From Hysterangium stoloniferum (Eukaryota; Basidiomycota; Agaricomycetes; Hysterangiales; Hysterangiaceae): a DNA stretch of 64,000 bases. The translations under genes were made by a program, and so were the position numbers. The stretch is from positions 1,240,001 to 1,304,000 of the forward strand of contig WHVD01000010.1 in NCBI GenBank assembly GCA_015178975.1, in the 5' to 3' direction. Under the pieces are notes generated by a model. That model did not search any database. It had not been told where the DNA came from and was given only the letters and a program-made list of their open reading frames with translations. Below, piece after piece: positions 54,802-64,000 of this stretch (within the stretch, counting starts at the first letter, position 1; the number at the start of each line of letters is the position of its first letter).

Positions 54802-55436
54802 TGTAAAGAGTGGCGGAAGTTCTAACTGTTCTATATACGAAGAATATCAACCGTGTAGGTATGACACGAAGATGTATTGACTATCTAAGTCTAATACAGA
54901 CCGAACACATATTGACTATTTAGTTCAATATGGTTGAGTGAAATAGCTATCTAAAGTAGAGTAGAGAGCTAAAATGGATAAGGAGAATCGACTGTTAAGT
55001 ACAATTCTGAATGACTGCTCGAGTATAGAAGAGAATAACGAGAGAGTCAAATAACAGAGTAGTGCAGATGTAAGTCCACACAGATTGAGATAAAGGTGGA
55101 GTTTCGACTGGTACAGTTTGAAACTCTGATTGCGTAGATAGTTAAAGCCCATCTGTGATGGTCAAGATGATACCCCAATCACAACTTACAGGACACTAAC
55201 TGGTATCTGGTAAGTTGTGGTTGTGGGGTAAAAAGTGTCTGAGTTCTAACTACAGGTGCTAGAATACATAAGTCTGGCATGTATGCACCCACAAGAGTTG
55301 ATGTACCACATACATAGGTCGTTGAACTAATTATAAGTGTATAATAAAATAGAGAGAAAGTGGAAATAATAATGGAAATATAGTATGAGCTCATCCAGAC
55401 TATATTTCCTGAGTATATTTCACCATACCTCTCACA
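54802..55436 (-). repeat. LTR-F (635 bp), probable 3' LTR of Gyp-3
   Basis: Minus strand TGTGAGAGGTATGG to CTCTTTACA. Flanking pentamers CACAG and GTGCC differ, so it is not a simple solo LTR. The G-rich tract on its gene side could be a polypurine tract. Confidence 0.8.
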
Positions 55437-56544
55437 GTGCCCCCCAGGTCAAAGAGCTATGTCAAAGAAGGTGTTGAAGGATGCTTGGAACTCCTCCTCA
55501 TGCATCCTGTGACGAACCTCTGAGGTGCAGGATGGCATTTCCCCAGGCAAGACACTTGGCACGAAAGGAGAGGGCAATGTCTTCCCACTTCAAATTGTCG
55601 TTGGCAGATGTCAACCTGTCCAGTTTCTGGATTGAAGAGACCCAATGACCGTAGGCCTTCTGGTGCGTTCAAATGATGGCACGAACATGATCAGTGGAGG
55701 CATCAGTAATGCAGGCAATGAGAGGAGGCCGGGGGTGTAGTGATGGCAGGGCAGGAGTGAGAAGAGGTGTGCAGTTTGTGTCTCCACCAGAGGGAAGTCC
55801 TCTTGAGGTGTCGGAATCTGACAACAGATGCTCCCACAGGTAGTTAATGGACATGCACATCCAACCTGCCTGCAAGAAACAAGCCAAGTCAGCCATGTCC
55901 CAAGAGTGAGGGGGAGAGGGTGGCTGCGGTGGGGGGCTGCAAATGGGGTCGGCCGGGAAAGGGTCAATGGCAAGGGGCTCGTCGGCCTGAACATCAGCCT
56001 TCCGCTTCCCCTTCACCATTTCGCTTAAGGGGGGAGGCACCTTGAAGACTTCTATGGCTGGGGGAGATTCCTTGAAGACATCCATGACTGAGGGAGGCAC
56101 CTTGAGGACTTCCTCCATGACTGAGGGAGGCACCGCGAGGACTTCCTGGATAGGGTGATCAACATCCATCAATGTAATATTGGGTTGATAAATGGGGCTC
56201 CCCAGGGAAATGCAAGGCAGGAAGAGACAGGCAGTGGACTCCGCACTGGCAGGGGAACAAGGGAAGTGTCCAACACTGCAGGGAACAATGGTGCCAGGGT
56301 AGAGCAGGTGGTGACAAGGGGGTCAGGTGATGTGTGGGGGGTGGGGTTGGCTGCAGTGCTGGAGAGGGTTTGGCTGCAGGTGAGGGCAGTGGTATGAGGG
56401 AAGATCCTGTGGGGGAGGGGCAATGGTATGGGGGGAAGAGAAGGCGGGTCAGTGGATGGTTCAAGACCTCCTGGCAGCTCTGAAAAGGGTGTAAAGTCCT
56501 GCAGTGGGGGCATGGAAGAAACAGATGAAGGTGGAGAGAGATGA

Positions 56545-56746
56545 GTGGAGCTGGACAGCATCACAGGGTCGGCTGGACGATACCCCCTCCAAACTCTGAC
56601 AGAAGTTGGCAGTTTTCATCATTGATTAGGGTCACTCATGAAGAAGTGGAGCTGGACAGCATCGCAGGGTCGGCTGGATGATACCCCCTCCAAACTCTGA
56701 CAGAAGTTGGCAGTTTTCGTCGTTGATTAGGGTCACTCGTGAAGAA
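56545..56746. repeat. Two tandem 101-bp units
   Basis: gtggagctggacagcatc at 56545 recurs at 56646. The copies differ mainly at C/T and G/A positions. 101 is not divisible by 3, so the duplication breaks the reading frame. Confidence 0.93.
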
Positions 56747-57640
56747 GTGAATGTTGTCAGGAAGTAAAAAACCTTCATGGCAATCAGCCGAGGTACTTGC
56801 CATTGTAGGCAGGGTAGCGCGATCAGTCATCCTCCAAATTGGATGAGAATCGATGGGCCCCATCTGGTAGGTTCGTTCCTGAGGCCCACATTGGGAAGGA
56901 GGTCTGGGAGGTAGTGCAACTCCGTCCCCGCATCGCAATGCAATGCTTTGTAGTTTGATCCTCCATACTTTGTCCCAATCGTAGAAGGTGACCCTGTCTT
57001 TTCCTTTCCTGCTTTTCTGTCCTACACTCCGAACACATGGCATGCCCCCATCGCTGCAATCTGTCTTGAAATCCGTCCATTTATGGCCCAGGGGGGGAGC
57101 GATGGTTGAAGGGTCATTGTTTCCTTCCATTCTCCTCTATTCCTGCCATGTCTGCTTTGAGGGGACATTATCCCTAGCACCCATCCTTTGCTGTCCTTCT
57201 AAGTACTCCTCCCTCCTCTTTCTCTTGAGTGTTTTTAATTCCTCCTGAACCTGCACAGAGAAAGCCTCAGACTGCCATTTTTTCCTGATCTCCTCCTCAG
57301 TGGAAGGGAAGATACTACGAGAGGGTGGGGGGGTTTCACTCCATGTTCCTGAGGGAGCCCCCCAAGTACCAGAAGACAGGGGCTCAGCTTTTGGAACAGG
57401 GTCCATCCGTGTAAGGTATGTGGACGAAGAGGCCTCCCCCAGGTGCTCAACAATTTCTGTTTGAGGTGGTGGGGAAGGAGGAACCGTTGTTTGGGGTCGA
57501 GGTATCCTTTTGAAATTGGGAAGTCAGGGTCTGGGGGAGGAGTATATGGAGTGAAAGCAGTTCCACTCTCCGAGTTGGTGGAGGTTCCTGCCATGTTGTC
57601 CTGCATGGTGGAGTGCATCGATGATGGCATCCTAGAATTA

Positions 57641-58452
57641 TGTTACAACTGGACAATCCCGCCGGACTCCGGGCACTAACCCGTACGCCCCCACGCGCTA
57701 CAAGCACCAATCGTCTGTTTATAGGATTTCCCGCCTGGACTCCGTTACGTCAAGACTAGTTACATTCGACCTCATTAAGACACATATCAGTCACTGGACT
57801 TCCCCGGACCCCGTCTCTGTCTATGCCCGTCTTTGTCCCACGCATCAGTCACCGGATCCCGCTCAGAATCCCATCACCGCTCTAATCGAGCCCCGTTCCC
57901 GTTTTAGTCAAATGACCTGTCACGATTTAGGACTCCACTCCCGCTCCATTTCCCGTTATGGGTTATGCTTTGTCACGATTCGGACTCCGCTCCATTCCGT
58001 CCCATTCCTAACACCAAACTTGGTGTTTACTATTCCCGTTTTATGTTCTGTTAGTTTCATTTCGTTATTACTGGATTTGGTATGTCATTCACTCCATGGT
58101 CTATATAAACTGGAAGATGTTGTACATACAATCCAGTCAGAAAATTAGCTTAGATTCCCCCCAGTAATCTAATATATTTTCCGCTCTAAAAACCCTACTC
58201 TTATCAGACCGCTCACACTAGTCGGAGCCCATGGGCTCCGGCGCATCTATCTCTCTCAACCATCTCGACTCACGACTCACAACCTACGACCTACGACCCA
58301 CGACCCCTGCCCGGACTCCCCGGGATTCCCGTCCGCCTGTTTGAAATTGGACAATACGATCTAGCGAGGGCGCAGCCTATAAGCTGAAGCCAAGTCCTAC
58401 CGGATATCCCACGGGTTTCTCCAGAGACCCGGCCTGTGTGTGTATCCTAACA
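57641..58452 (-). repeat. Solo LTR-B (812 bp), target duplication AATTA
   Basis: Plus-strand ends TGTTACAACTGG and GTATCCTAACA, with AATTA at 57636-57640 and 58453-58457. Removing it joins the two parts of the extra ORF in frame. Confidence 0.95.
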
Positions 58453-58833
58453 AATTACATGTACAGTGCTTGACATTTTCAGTACAAGATGACATGGTAG
58501 AAGTATTAATAGGTTGGGGTTGTGGTATTCTTTTGAAGTTGGGGAACTTGGGTTTGGGTTGTTGTTCCTGTGACATTGTACTGATTTGAGAGGTTGACGT
58601 GGAGGGAAGAGATAGGGGGATAAAATTTTCTTTAGCAGATTTACGTATTTTATATTAATTTTAAGCTCCACTCAGTTATTGAGGTGAAAGGCCAAGGGGG
58701 ATGAATAGTGAGGAGTAGAGTTAAAAGTAAATAAACAGTGTTGTCATCGTGAGAAAATGAAATGATCATTAGATTCAATAAATAGTTTTGTAAGCTCTGA
58801 GAAGAGCGGGGGCATTACGAAGGTCGTTGCCAT

Positions 58834-61800
58834 TTAACCAGGTGTCCTCTTCCGGTCCATATCCTTTTTATCGAACTTGGAAAAGGAGTCAATTTTGATG
58901 CTTTTGTGTCCTACTATAGCTTCTACTTCGTACTCCTTGTCATTACAGTCTAGTTCCCGAGGATTCTCGAGTAGCTCCCTTGATCTGAATTCCTTGGGGG
59001 AGAGATGGTACTTTTTAAGATGGTCTCGGTTGATCACTGGGTGTAGTTGATATTCTGAGGGAATGCAGAGTCGAAAGACTTGAGGATTGATCTTCTTCAA
59101 GACTTCGAACGGCCCTATCTGTCTTTGTATAAGTTTCCTCCCAGGTCCTTTGGCTTTGACAAGCTCGAGGGAATGGGGATTGATTAGAACATAATCTCCT
59201 TCTGAGATATCTTCCACCAATCTCCTTTTCTTATTGAAGCTGTGAGCTTGTGTTTCTTGTGCTCATGCAATCGAATCCTGTGCCACCTGTCGATGGTTTT
59301 CCAATTCTAAGATCCATTGGTCGGCCGGTGTTACGACCCATTCCCGGATGTTTCAATATCCGACTCCCGATCTCTGACTATGGAACATCATAGTTACCAT
59401 ATCATCTGCATTCTTCCCTTGTTCCGCATTTGGTAATTTGTCTGTTGACAAGTATTCACTCATTTGTCTATTATATTCCCATTTTGGAATATTGTCTCCC
59501 TGATATGTCTTATTGTATTTCCCTTTTAAGAATACTTCCATTTCCATCTTATTATGGTCTCAGTTTGTAGTACAATAACGAGAAGACTTATATTAGTTTC
59601 CGTGAATTTGTACTTTACCTTAGATCTGATATTGACTTAGTTTCTTATTCCTCCTTCCATCTTTCTGTATGCTCGATATTCGGAACTCTTCGGAACTCTG
59701 AATATCCATATCTTCCATCGTAAGTCTCACTTCTGAAATTAAGGACTTTGAGCGTTTGCGTAGAGGCACAGCACATAAGCTGAAGCCAACATCCTGACCC
59801 TATCCGATAGTTCCCAACTTCCCGGTGACTTTCTGATGTTCCGGAATAAGTTCCCAACACGGCACTTAACAGCTGGGAACCACAGGGTCATCCCCTCCTA
59901 GGCAGCGAGACATTCCTCTCGGTAAGTATCCCATCAGCAAAAAGGCCAAACTGCAGTATGCTCTGAGCATTTTCTCAATGATGGCATTGGTGTTCTCCAT
60001 TTGACCGTCAGTTTGAGGATGATGAGATGAGGATACCATGAGGGCACTTCCATATGTATACCTTGCAGACCTCTCTCCAGAACCTACATGTCCATCTCTT
60101 GTCTCGATCACAGATTATCCTTGAGGGTAGGCCAAAAGGAGCAGCTACTTTACTCACAATGATTCACATGAATCCTTCTGTGGATCCAGTAGATCTGAAG
60201 TTGTGGGCTCACAAATTAAAAAATGCATGAGTTTATCCACAGCAACAAAGATGGCTGAGTAAGCACCCTCTGCAGAAGGAAGCAATCTGGTAATCAGGTC
60301 CATTGAGACAACCTCAAATGGCCTTAAGGGTACATCCATGGGTCGAAGAGCTCCCTGTCGAGTGGAATGATCAACCTTAGTTTTCTGGCATGTCACAGCT
60401 GCAAGCATATGCCACACAGTCCTGCAACATCCTCGGCCAGAAAAACTGGTCCTTCATCAGCTGAAAAAGTCTGTGACCACCTGCATGAGCTCCTTCGAAG
60501 GGGTTGTCATGTATCAATTTGAGTATGGTTGATGTCATGCTGCTAGGTATGCAGATTCGACTTTTCCAGTCCGAATCTCGAAAGAATAATCTTGCCAATG
60601 AAATACATAGTGCAAAGGGGTAGCTACCATATTTGGGAAAATGGGATCGGCAACATAATTATTTCTGAAGGTGGATCTTTCTGATATCCATCGTGAAGTT
60701 CCTTAACATAATTCTCATTGATTTCTATAAGCAATTGGGGGTTTGAGAGAGTAAATTTCACCTCATCAATTTCATCGTTTCTGGGGAGGTTGTGCAAATC
60801 CCATTTCATTTGGGGGACCTTTTCCATTGTTCCAATTGGTTCAACTAACTTGTGATGAGTGAGAAAGATGGCCTTTTCCACTGGTTTGTTCTCCCATAAT
60901 GTCTTGTTGTCATTCTGGTTGTGAGAATCTGCTATGATTGGTAAGAGGTCATCTCTTGCGGGACTAGCACAGTCAGGTACTCAAGGAAGTCTAGACAGTG
61001 GGTCAACATTGCTGTGTATCTGTCCCACTCTGTGTAAGATTTCAAGACCGGGGTATACAGCGTATACCACCCCCCATGCAGCCAGTCGACAATTGGTATT
61101 CTCGTAAGATCTGGCCCATTTTAACACCGCATGGTCAGTGATCAGAAGGATATGTTCTCCCTCGATAAAGGGCTGGAAATGGACTAATCCCTCTTTAGCA
61201 GCTAACGCTTCTCACTCTGTGGCTGAGTAATTACATTCTGCTTTCTTGAGCATGTGGCTCCAATAGGCAATGATGTGCTCGACAGTGACACTGGTGTCGT
61301 CAAAATATGAGGCCCAGGAATCTGTCCAAATGAATTCCAGCTCCTTGGTTTTATAATGAGTAACAAAAATGGGCACGTCTTGAGATTGATCGAAGGCTGA
61401 TCTTGCTTGGGCATAGATTTTAGTATCTTTTAGGTCCTTGAGTGTCATTTTCTCTATTTGTTGAAGACAACATCCCAGTGCAAAGTCCGAAGTGTCCGTG
61501 TATAGCCGATAAGGCATGTCACTCACAGGGTGTCCGAGTACTGGAGCAGAGCTCAATGCAACCTTGATGTCTTCAAAAGCTCGGGTGTGTTCAGAATCCC
61601 AAGTCCAACGGACTCCTTTCTTTAAGAGATTGAAGAGCGGAGCAACTGTCCAGGAATAAACTGGTATGTAAGCTGAGAAGTACAGAACCATCCCAAGGAA
61701 GTGTTGAAGATCTGCTATCTTGGAAGGCATAGCTAGTTCCAGTATGGCAGTGACCTTTTCTTGATGGGTTGAAAAACTGAGTCTAGACACCTTATGTCCT

Positions 61801-63510
61801 AGTAATAGAATCGAGTTATACCCAACATAGCATTTTCTGGGTGAGAGAGTGATTCCTGCTGCAATTATGGCTTGTAGAACCTGGTCTAGATGCTCTAAAT
61901 GATAGTCCCATGTCTTAGAAAAGATCACGATGTCATCAATATAAACTAGGCAGAATATCCATAAGTAAGGTGCAAGTACGGTTTGCATAACTCTCTGGAA
62001 TATAGAGGGTATGAAGTCCAAAGGGCATTCTCCTGCATTGCCACAGTCCTCGATGGGATCTGAAAGCGGTCTTTGGTTTATCTTCTTCTGACATTTCAAG
62101 TTGGGTAAAGCTGGCTAATGTGTCAAAGGAAGATAGGATGTTGGATCCTGAAAGTGCTTGCATGATTTCAGACTGGCGTGGCAATGGGAATTTGTTGGGA
62201 ACTGTTAGGCTGTTCAACTTCCTATAGTTAATCACCACTCGTGGTTTCCCATTGCGATAGACGACAAAGGCTGGCACCCCCCAAGGACTTTTGGACAGTT
62301 CAATTACTCCCTGTTGAAACCAAGTATCCATTTGTTCATCAATGACCTTCTTATTGGCTGGGGAAGTTGGAAACATTGACATCAAAATAGGTTGCGTGCC
62401 TTCTTTCAACGGGACATTGACTTTGACATCTACTTGTCCTAAATGCCCATCTACTCCAAAGGCTTGGACATTCTTAGTCAATACCAACTCCAAGCGGGAG
62501 GAGATGTCAGTAGGAATGTCAGGTCCTAAGTTAACCAACTTATGTAGGTCCTCCACCCGAAATGTTTCCATGGTGGCAACCCCTGACGTTTTAGGGCCTG
62601 CTGGGTCAAAATTGTCTGCGAGTTCCCATTCTGGGGGCTGTCCGGAAGGTCGAGGATTAAGGACACGCTCCTCTTCTATTCTTGATAGGCTCTCTATGAG
62701 GTGAGTGATCTTGGTTGCCGTTGACTGCATCGATGCCTTCGCAGTTGAAGATCTAGGCATCTGAGCCCATTTGTTCATGTCGTGAATTAATCCAACAGTT
62801 TCCCCTCGTCTAATGATTCTTGGTGTCAGAGAGGGGTTAGTGAGAGGTATTGCAGTGTGTTCCCTAGAGATAGCAGTGGTGGGAGTGGCTAGTATACTTC
62901 CATCATCATTCTGCAAGACAACTCCCTCGACTATCTATTGGTCACCGATAAGATCTCCGACAAAGATTGGTACTAATCGACCTGATTCTGGCTCTATAGT
63001 ACAATCCTGTAGGGCCCGTGTGACTCTTTCAGTATGCACCCCTTTGTCTGGTTTGGAAGTCAATTCAGGTGAGTCATTGGCTAGTTTCTCAAGGGGGATC
63101 TTGCTAATCGAGAAGGCCAAAGGCTGCAACTCCTTAGAGGAACTGGCTGGGATAGACCCCACCCTACCCAGTAGAATCAATCTAGAGCCAACAGCTGGTC
63201 TCGTAGTGTCCCGATCTCATAGTTCACATGAAAGTCCTCTCCAAGAAGAATTGGGACAGTCATGCCTTGGACAACATACGTTTTGGTGGTAAATTTAAGG
63301 AGCATACCGGTGTCATCTTCAATATAAATGGGGACATTGACATATCCTAAGACCTTAGCATTACTGGTAAGCTGTACAAGGTGCAACTTGAGTCCTTGCT
63401 TGAGCTTGGGGCGGTCCTCTAGTTCCCTATAGAAATCCTCTGAAATTAAGGAGAGGTCGGCTCCAGCATCCAGCCTGATTTTAATAGGATTAGTTCCCTA
63501 CACATCTGTA
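58834..63510 (-). pseudogene. pol of Gyp-3 (protease-RT-RNase H-integrase), broken
   Basis: Protease Leu-Asp-Ala-Gly-Ala-Asp-Leu-Ser near 63465, with Leu-Leu-Gly-Glu-Asp near 63235. RT at 61900-62500 with Tyr-Ile-Asp-Asp intact near 61945. RNase H start Leu-Tyr-Thr-Asp-Thr-Ser-Asp-Phe-Ala near 61490. Integrase zinc region near 60400-60530; core 59900-60340 with Ser-Met-Asp-Leu-Ile and His-His-Pro-Gln-Thr-Asp-Gly-Gln. C-terminal Gly-Pro-Phe-Glu-Val (GPF/Y) near 59110; end about 58834. Defects: a frameshift near 62050 in RT, TGA for Arg near 59264, several stops in RNase H-integrase, and an LTR-E inserted at 59339-59871. The largest intact piece is 326 codons (61936-62916). Confidence 0.9.
59339..59871 (+). 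repeat. Solo LTR-E (533 bp) in Gyp-3 integrase, duplication GCCGG/GCTGG
   Basis: Ends TGTTACGACCC and GGCACTTAACA. GCCGG at 59334-59338 and GCTGG at 59872-59876 differ by one C/T change. Removal joins the integrase as Trp-Phe-Pro-Ala-Asp-Gln-Trp. Confidence 0.9.
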
Positions 63511-64000
63511 GACATGTAATGCTGAGATCCCAATACTGGAGTATCCACCCGGGGGATCCCTTCTGTGGTAAATGATGGTCGAATCCTCTTTCATAAGCTG
63601 ACTGGATCAAGGGTATTGGACCCTGGGTCTTTTGCTTTCCTTTCTTGTGGCAGTTTGATGTTCCTCCTGATGCATCTACTGTTAGGTACCTTGGGTGTAG
63701 CGTTCAGAATGAAGTCATCCGTTTCAGAGTCTGACTCCTCACAAGGAATTAGGTTGGGTAACTGTCCTGGGTCAAAGGGGAAGTTCTCCTCCTCCAATCC
63801 CTCTAACTCAGAGGAGTCTTCTATAATGTAGGTCTGACTTATTTCCTTAGTTTGGTTTGCAAATACTTCCTTGTCAATGATTTACTCAATGGTAGGAGGT
63901 TCAGATCGCAATAAGGCTCCCATCTCAGTCAGACCTTTCTGGTTCTGACGATGAGCATCCAGCCAGTCTCCTTTCTCGAGGAAATCACAGTCTGATATAG
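63511..64000 (-). pseudogene. C-terminal part of Gyp-3 gag / gag-protease linker, 5' partial
   Basis: An acidic stretch of Glu/Asp/Ser near 63700-63800 is followed by a Lys/Arg-rich segment near 63640. Upstream reads Asp-Phe-Leu-Glu-Lys-Gly-Asp-Trp-Leu-Asp-Ala-His to the window edge. In-frame stops near 63880 (TAA) and 63598 (TGA, read on the minus strand). No zinc knuckle is visible in this part. Confidence 0.6.

Larger units (their letters stand above)
55440..58576 (-). pseudogene. Extra ORF downstream of Gyp-3 pol, unknown product, broken
   Basis: Start ATG at 58576-58574 (Met-Ser-Gln-Glu-Gln-Gln-Pro-Lys). The frame is cut by a solo LTR-B (57641-58452) and resumes after it. It is Pro/Ser/Thr-rich, then has a Lys/Glu/Arg stretch likely to form a coiled coil (about 57150-57300), a segment with Trp and Cys (56640-57120), repeated Val-Pro-Pro-Ser-Val-Met units (56040-56150), and a more hydrophobic C-terminus with Trp-Glu-His-Leu-Leu (about 55830). 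Frame is lost near 57515, at an in-frame stop near 57135, and in a 101-bp tandem duplication. I do not recognise the family. It could be an env-like or accessory ORF of Gyp-3 or an unrelated captured gene; no signal peptide or membrane segment is evident. Confidence 0.5.
54802..64000 (-). mobile_element. Gyp-3: Ty3/gypsy element with an extra ORF after pol, 5' end outside window
   Basis: Minus-strand order: gag end and protease (from 64000), RT, RNase H, integrase (to 58834), an additional ORF (58576 to about 55440), a G-rich stretch (ctggggggcac) and a family-F LTR at 55436-54802. The 5' LTR lies beyond the window. Its pol differs clearly from Gyp-1/Gyp-2 and has no chromodomain that I can see. 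Assigning LTR-F and the extra ORF to it rests on order and orientation, so it is less certain than the pol call. Solo LTRs of families B and E were inserted later. Confidence 0.7.

Noticed and set aside
54802-55436. Solo LTR-F interpretation
   Set aside because: Flanking pentamers do not match and a G-rich tract adjoins the Gyp-3 side, so a 3' LTR of Gyp-3 fits better, though not proven.

Overview
The window looks like nuclear DNA of a filamentous basidiomycete, most likely an Agaricomycete. It has many 45-60 bp GT-AG introns, chromodomain Ty3/gypsy elements, Tc1/mariner elements with TA target sites, CpG-decayed repeat copies, and a 27-exon telomerase gene of fungal type. Two repeat-dense arms (about 1-33.8 kb and 47.2-64 kb) flank a repeat-poor island (about 33.8-47.2 kb) that holds the only host genes I can support.

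Island: TERT, the telomerase reverse transcriptase (minus, 34551-39370, about 1100 aa), then urate oxidase (plus, 40656-42140, 8 exons, 323 aa), then a transcription factor with two C2H2 fingers and a Zn2Cys6 cluster (plus, 42390-45330, 6 exons, 823 aa). TERT and urate oxidase are divergent across a 1.3 kb spacer. All three look intact.

Left arm: Gyp-1 (minus, runs off the left edge, 5' LTR at 5923-6665) is inserted in an older, CpG-depleted gypsy element, Gyp-4 (plus pol 6666-9568, 3' LTR about 9654-12552). That LTR was itself entered by a solo LTR and a mariner. A complete 10.9 kb element, Gyp-2 (14758-25695), splits a foreign gag gene and has a perfect AGGAG target duplication. After it come nested solo LTRs, gypsy fragments, a small Ty1/copia relic and a 1.6 kb mariner.

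Right arm: a four-level nest (mariner > LTR-C > LTR-D > LTR-A), recombinant LTR blocks, then Gyp-3 (minus, 54802 to beyond the right edge), a different gypsy lineage that carries an extra ORF downstream of pol.

I sorted LTRs into six local families, labelled A-F here (labels are mine). A is the LTR of Gyp-1, B of Gyp-2 and Gyp-4, F probably of Gyp-3. Families C, D and E appear only as solo or recombinant copies.

The most unusual feature is an intron-containing gene read antisense to pol, between pol and the 3' LTR, in both Gyp-1 and Gyp-2. It has the same three-exon structure in each and encodes a Glu/Lys-rich segment followed by a Zn2Cys6-like cluster. A rearranged third copy survives at 12616-13224. 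All gag-pol genes in the window are broken, so these elements look inactive at these sites. Functions come from motif recognition by eye; no database search was possible.
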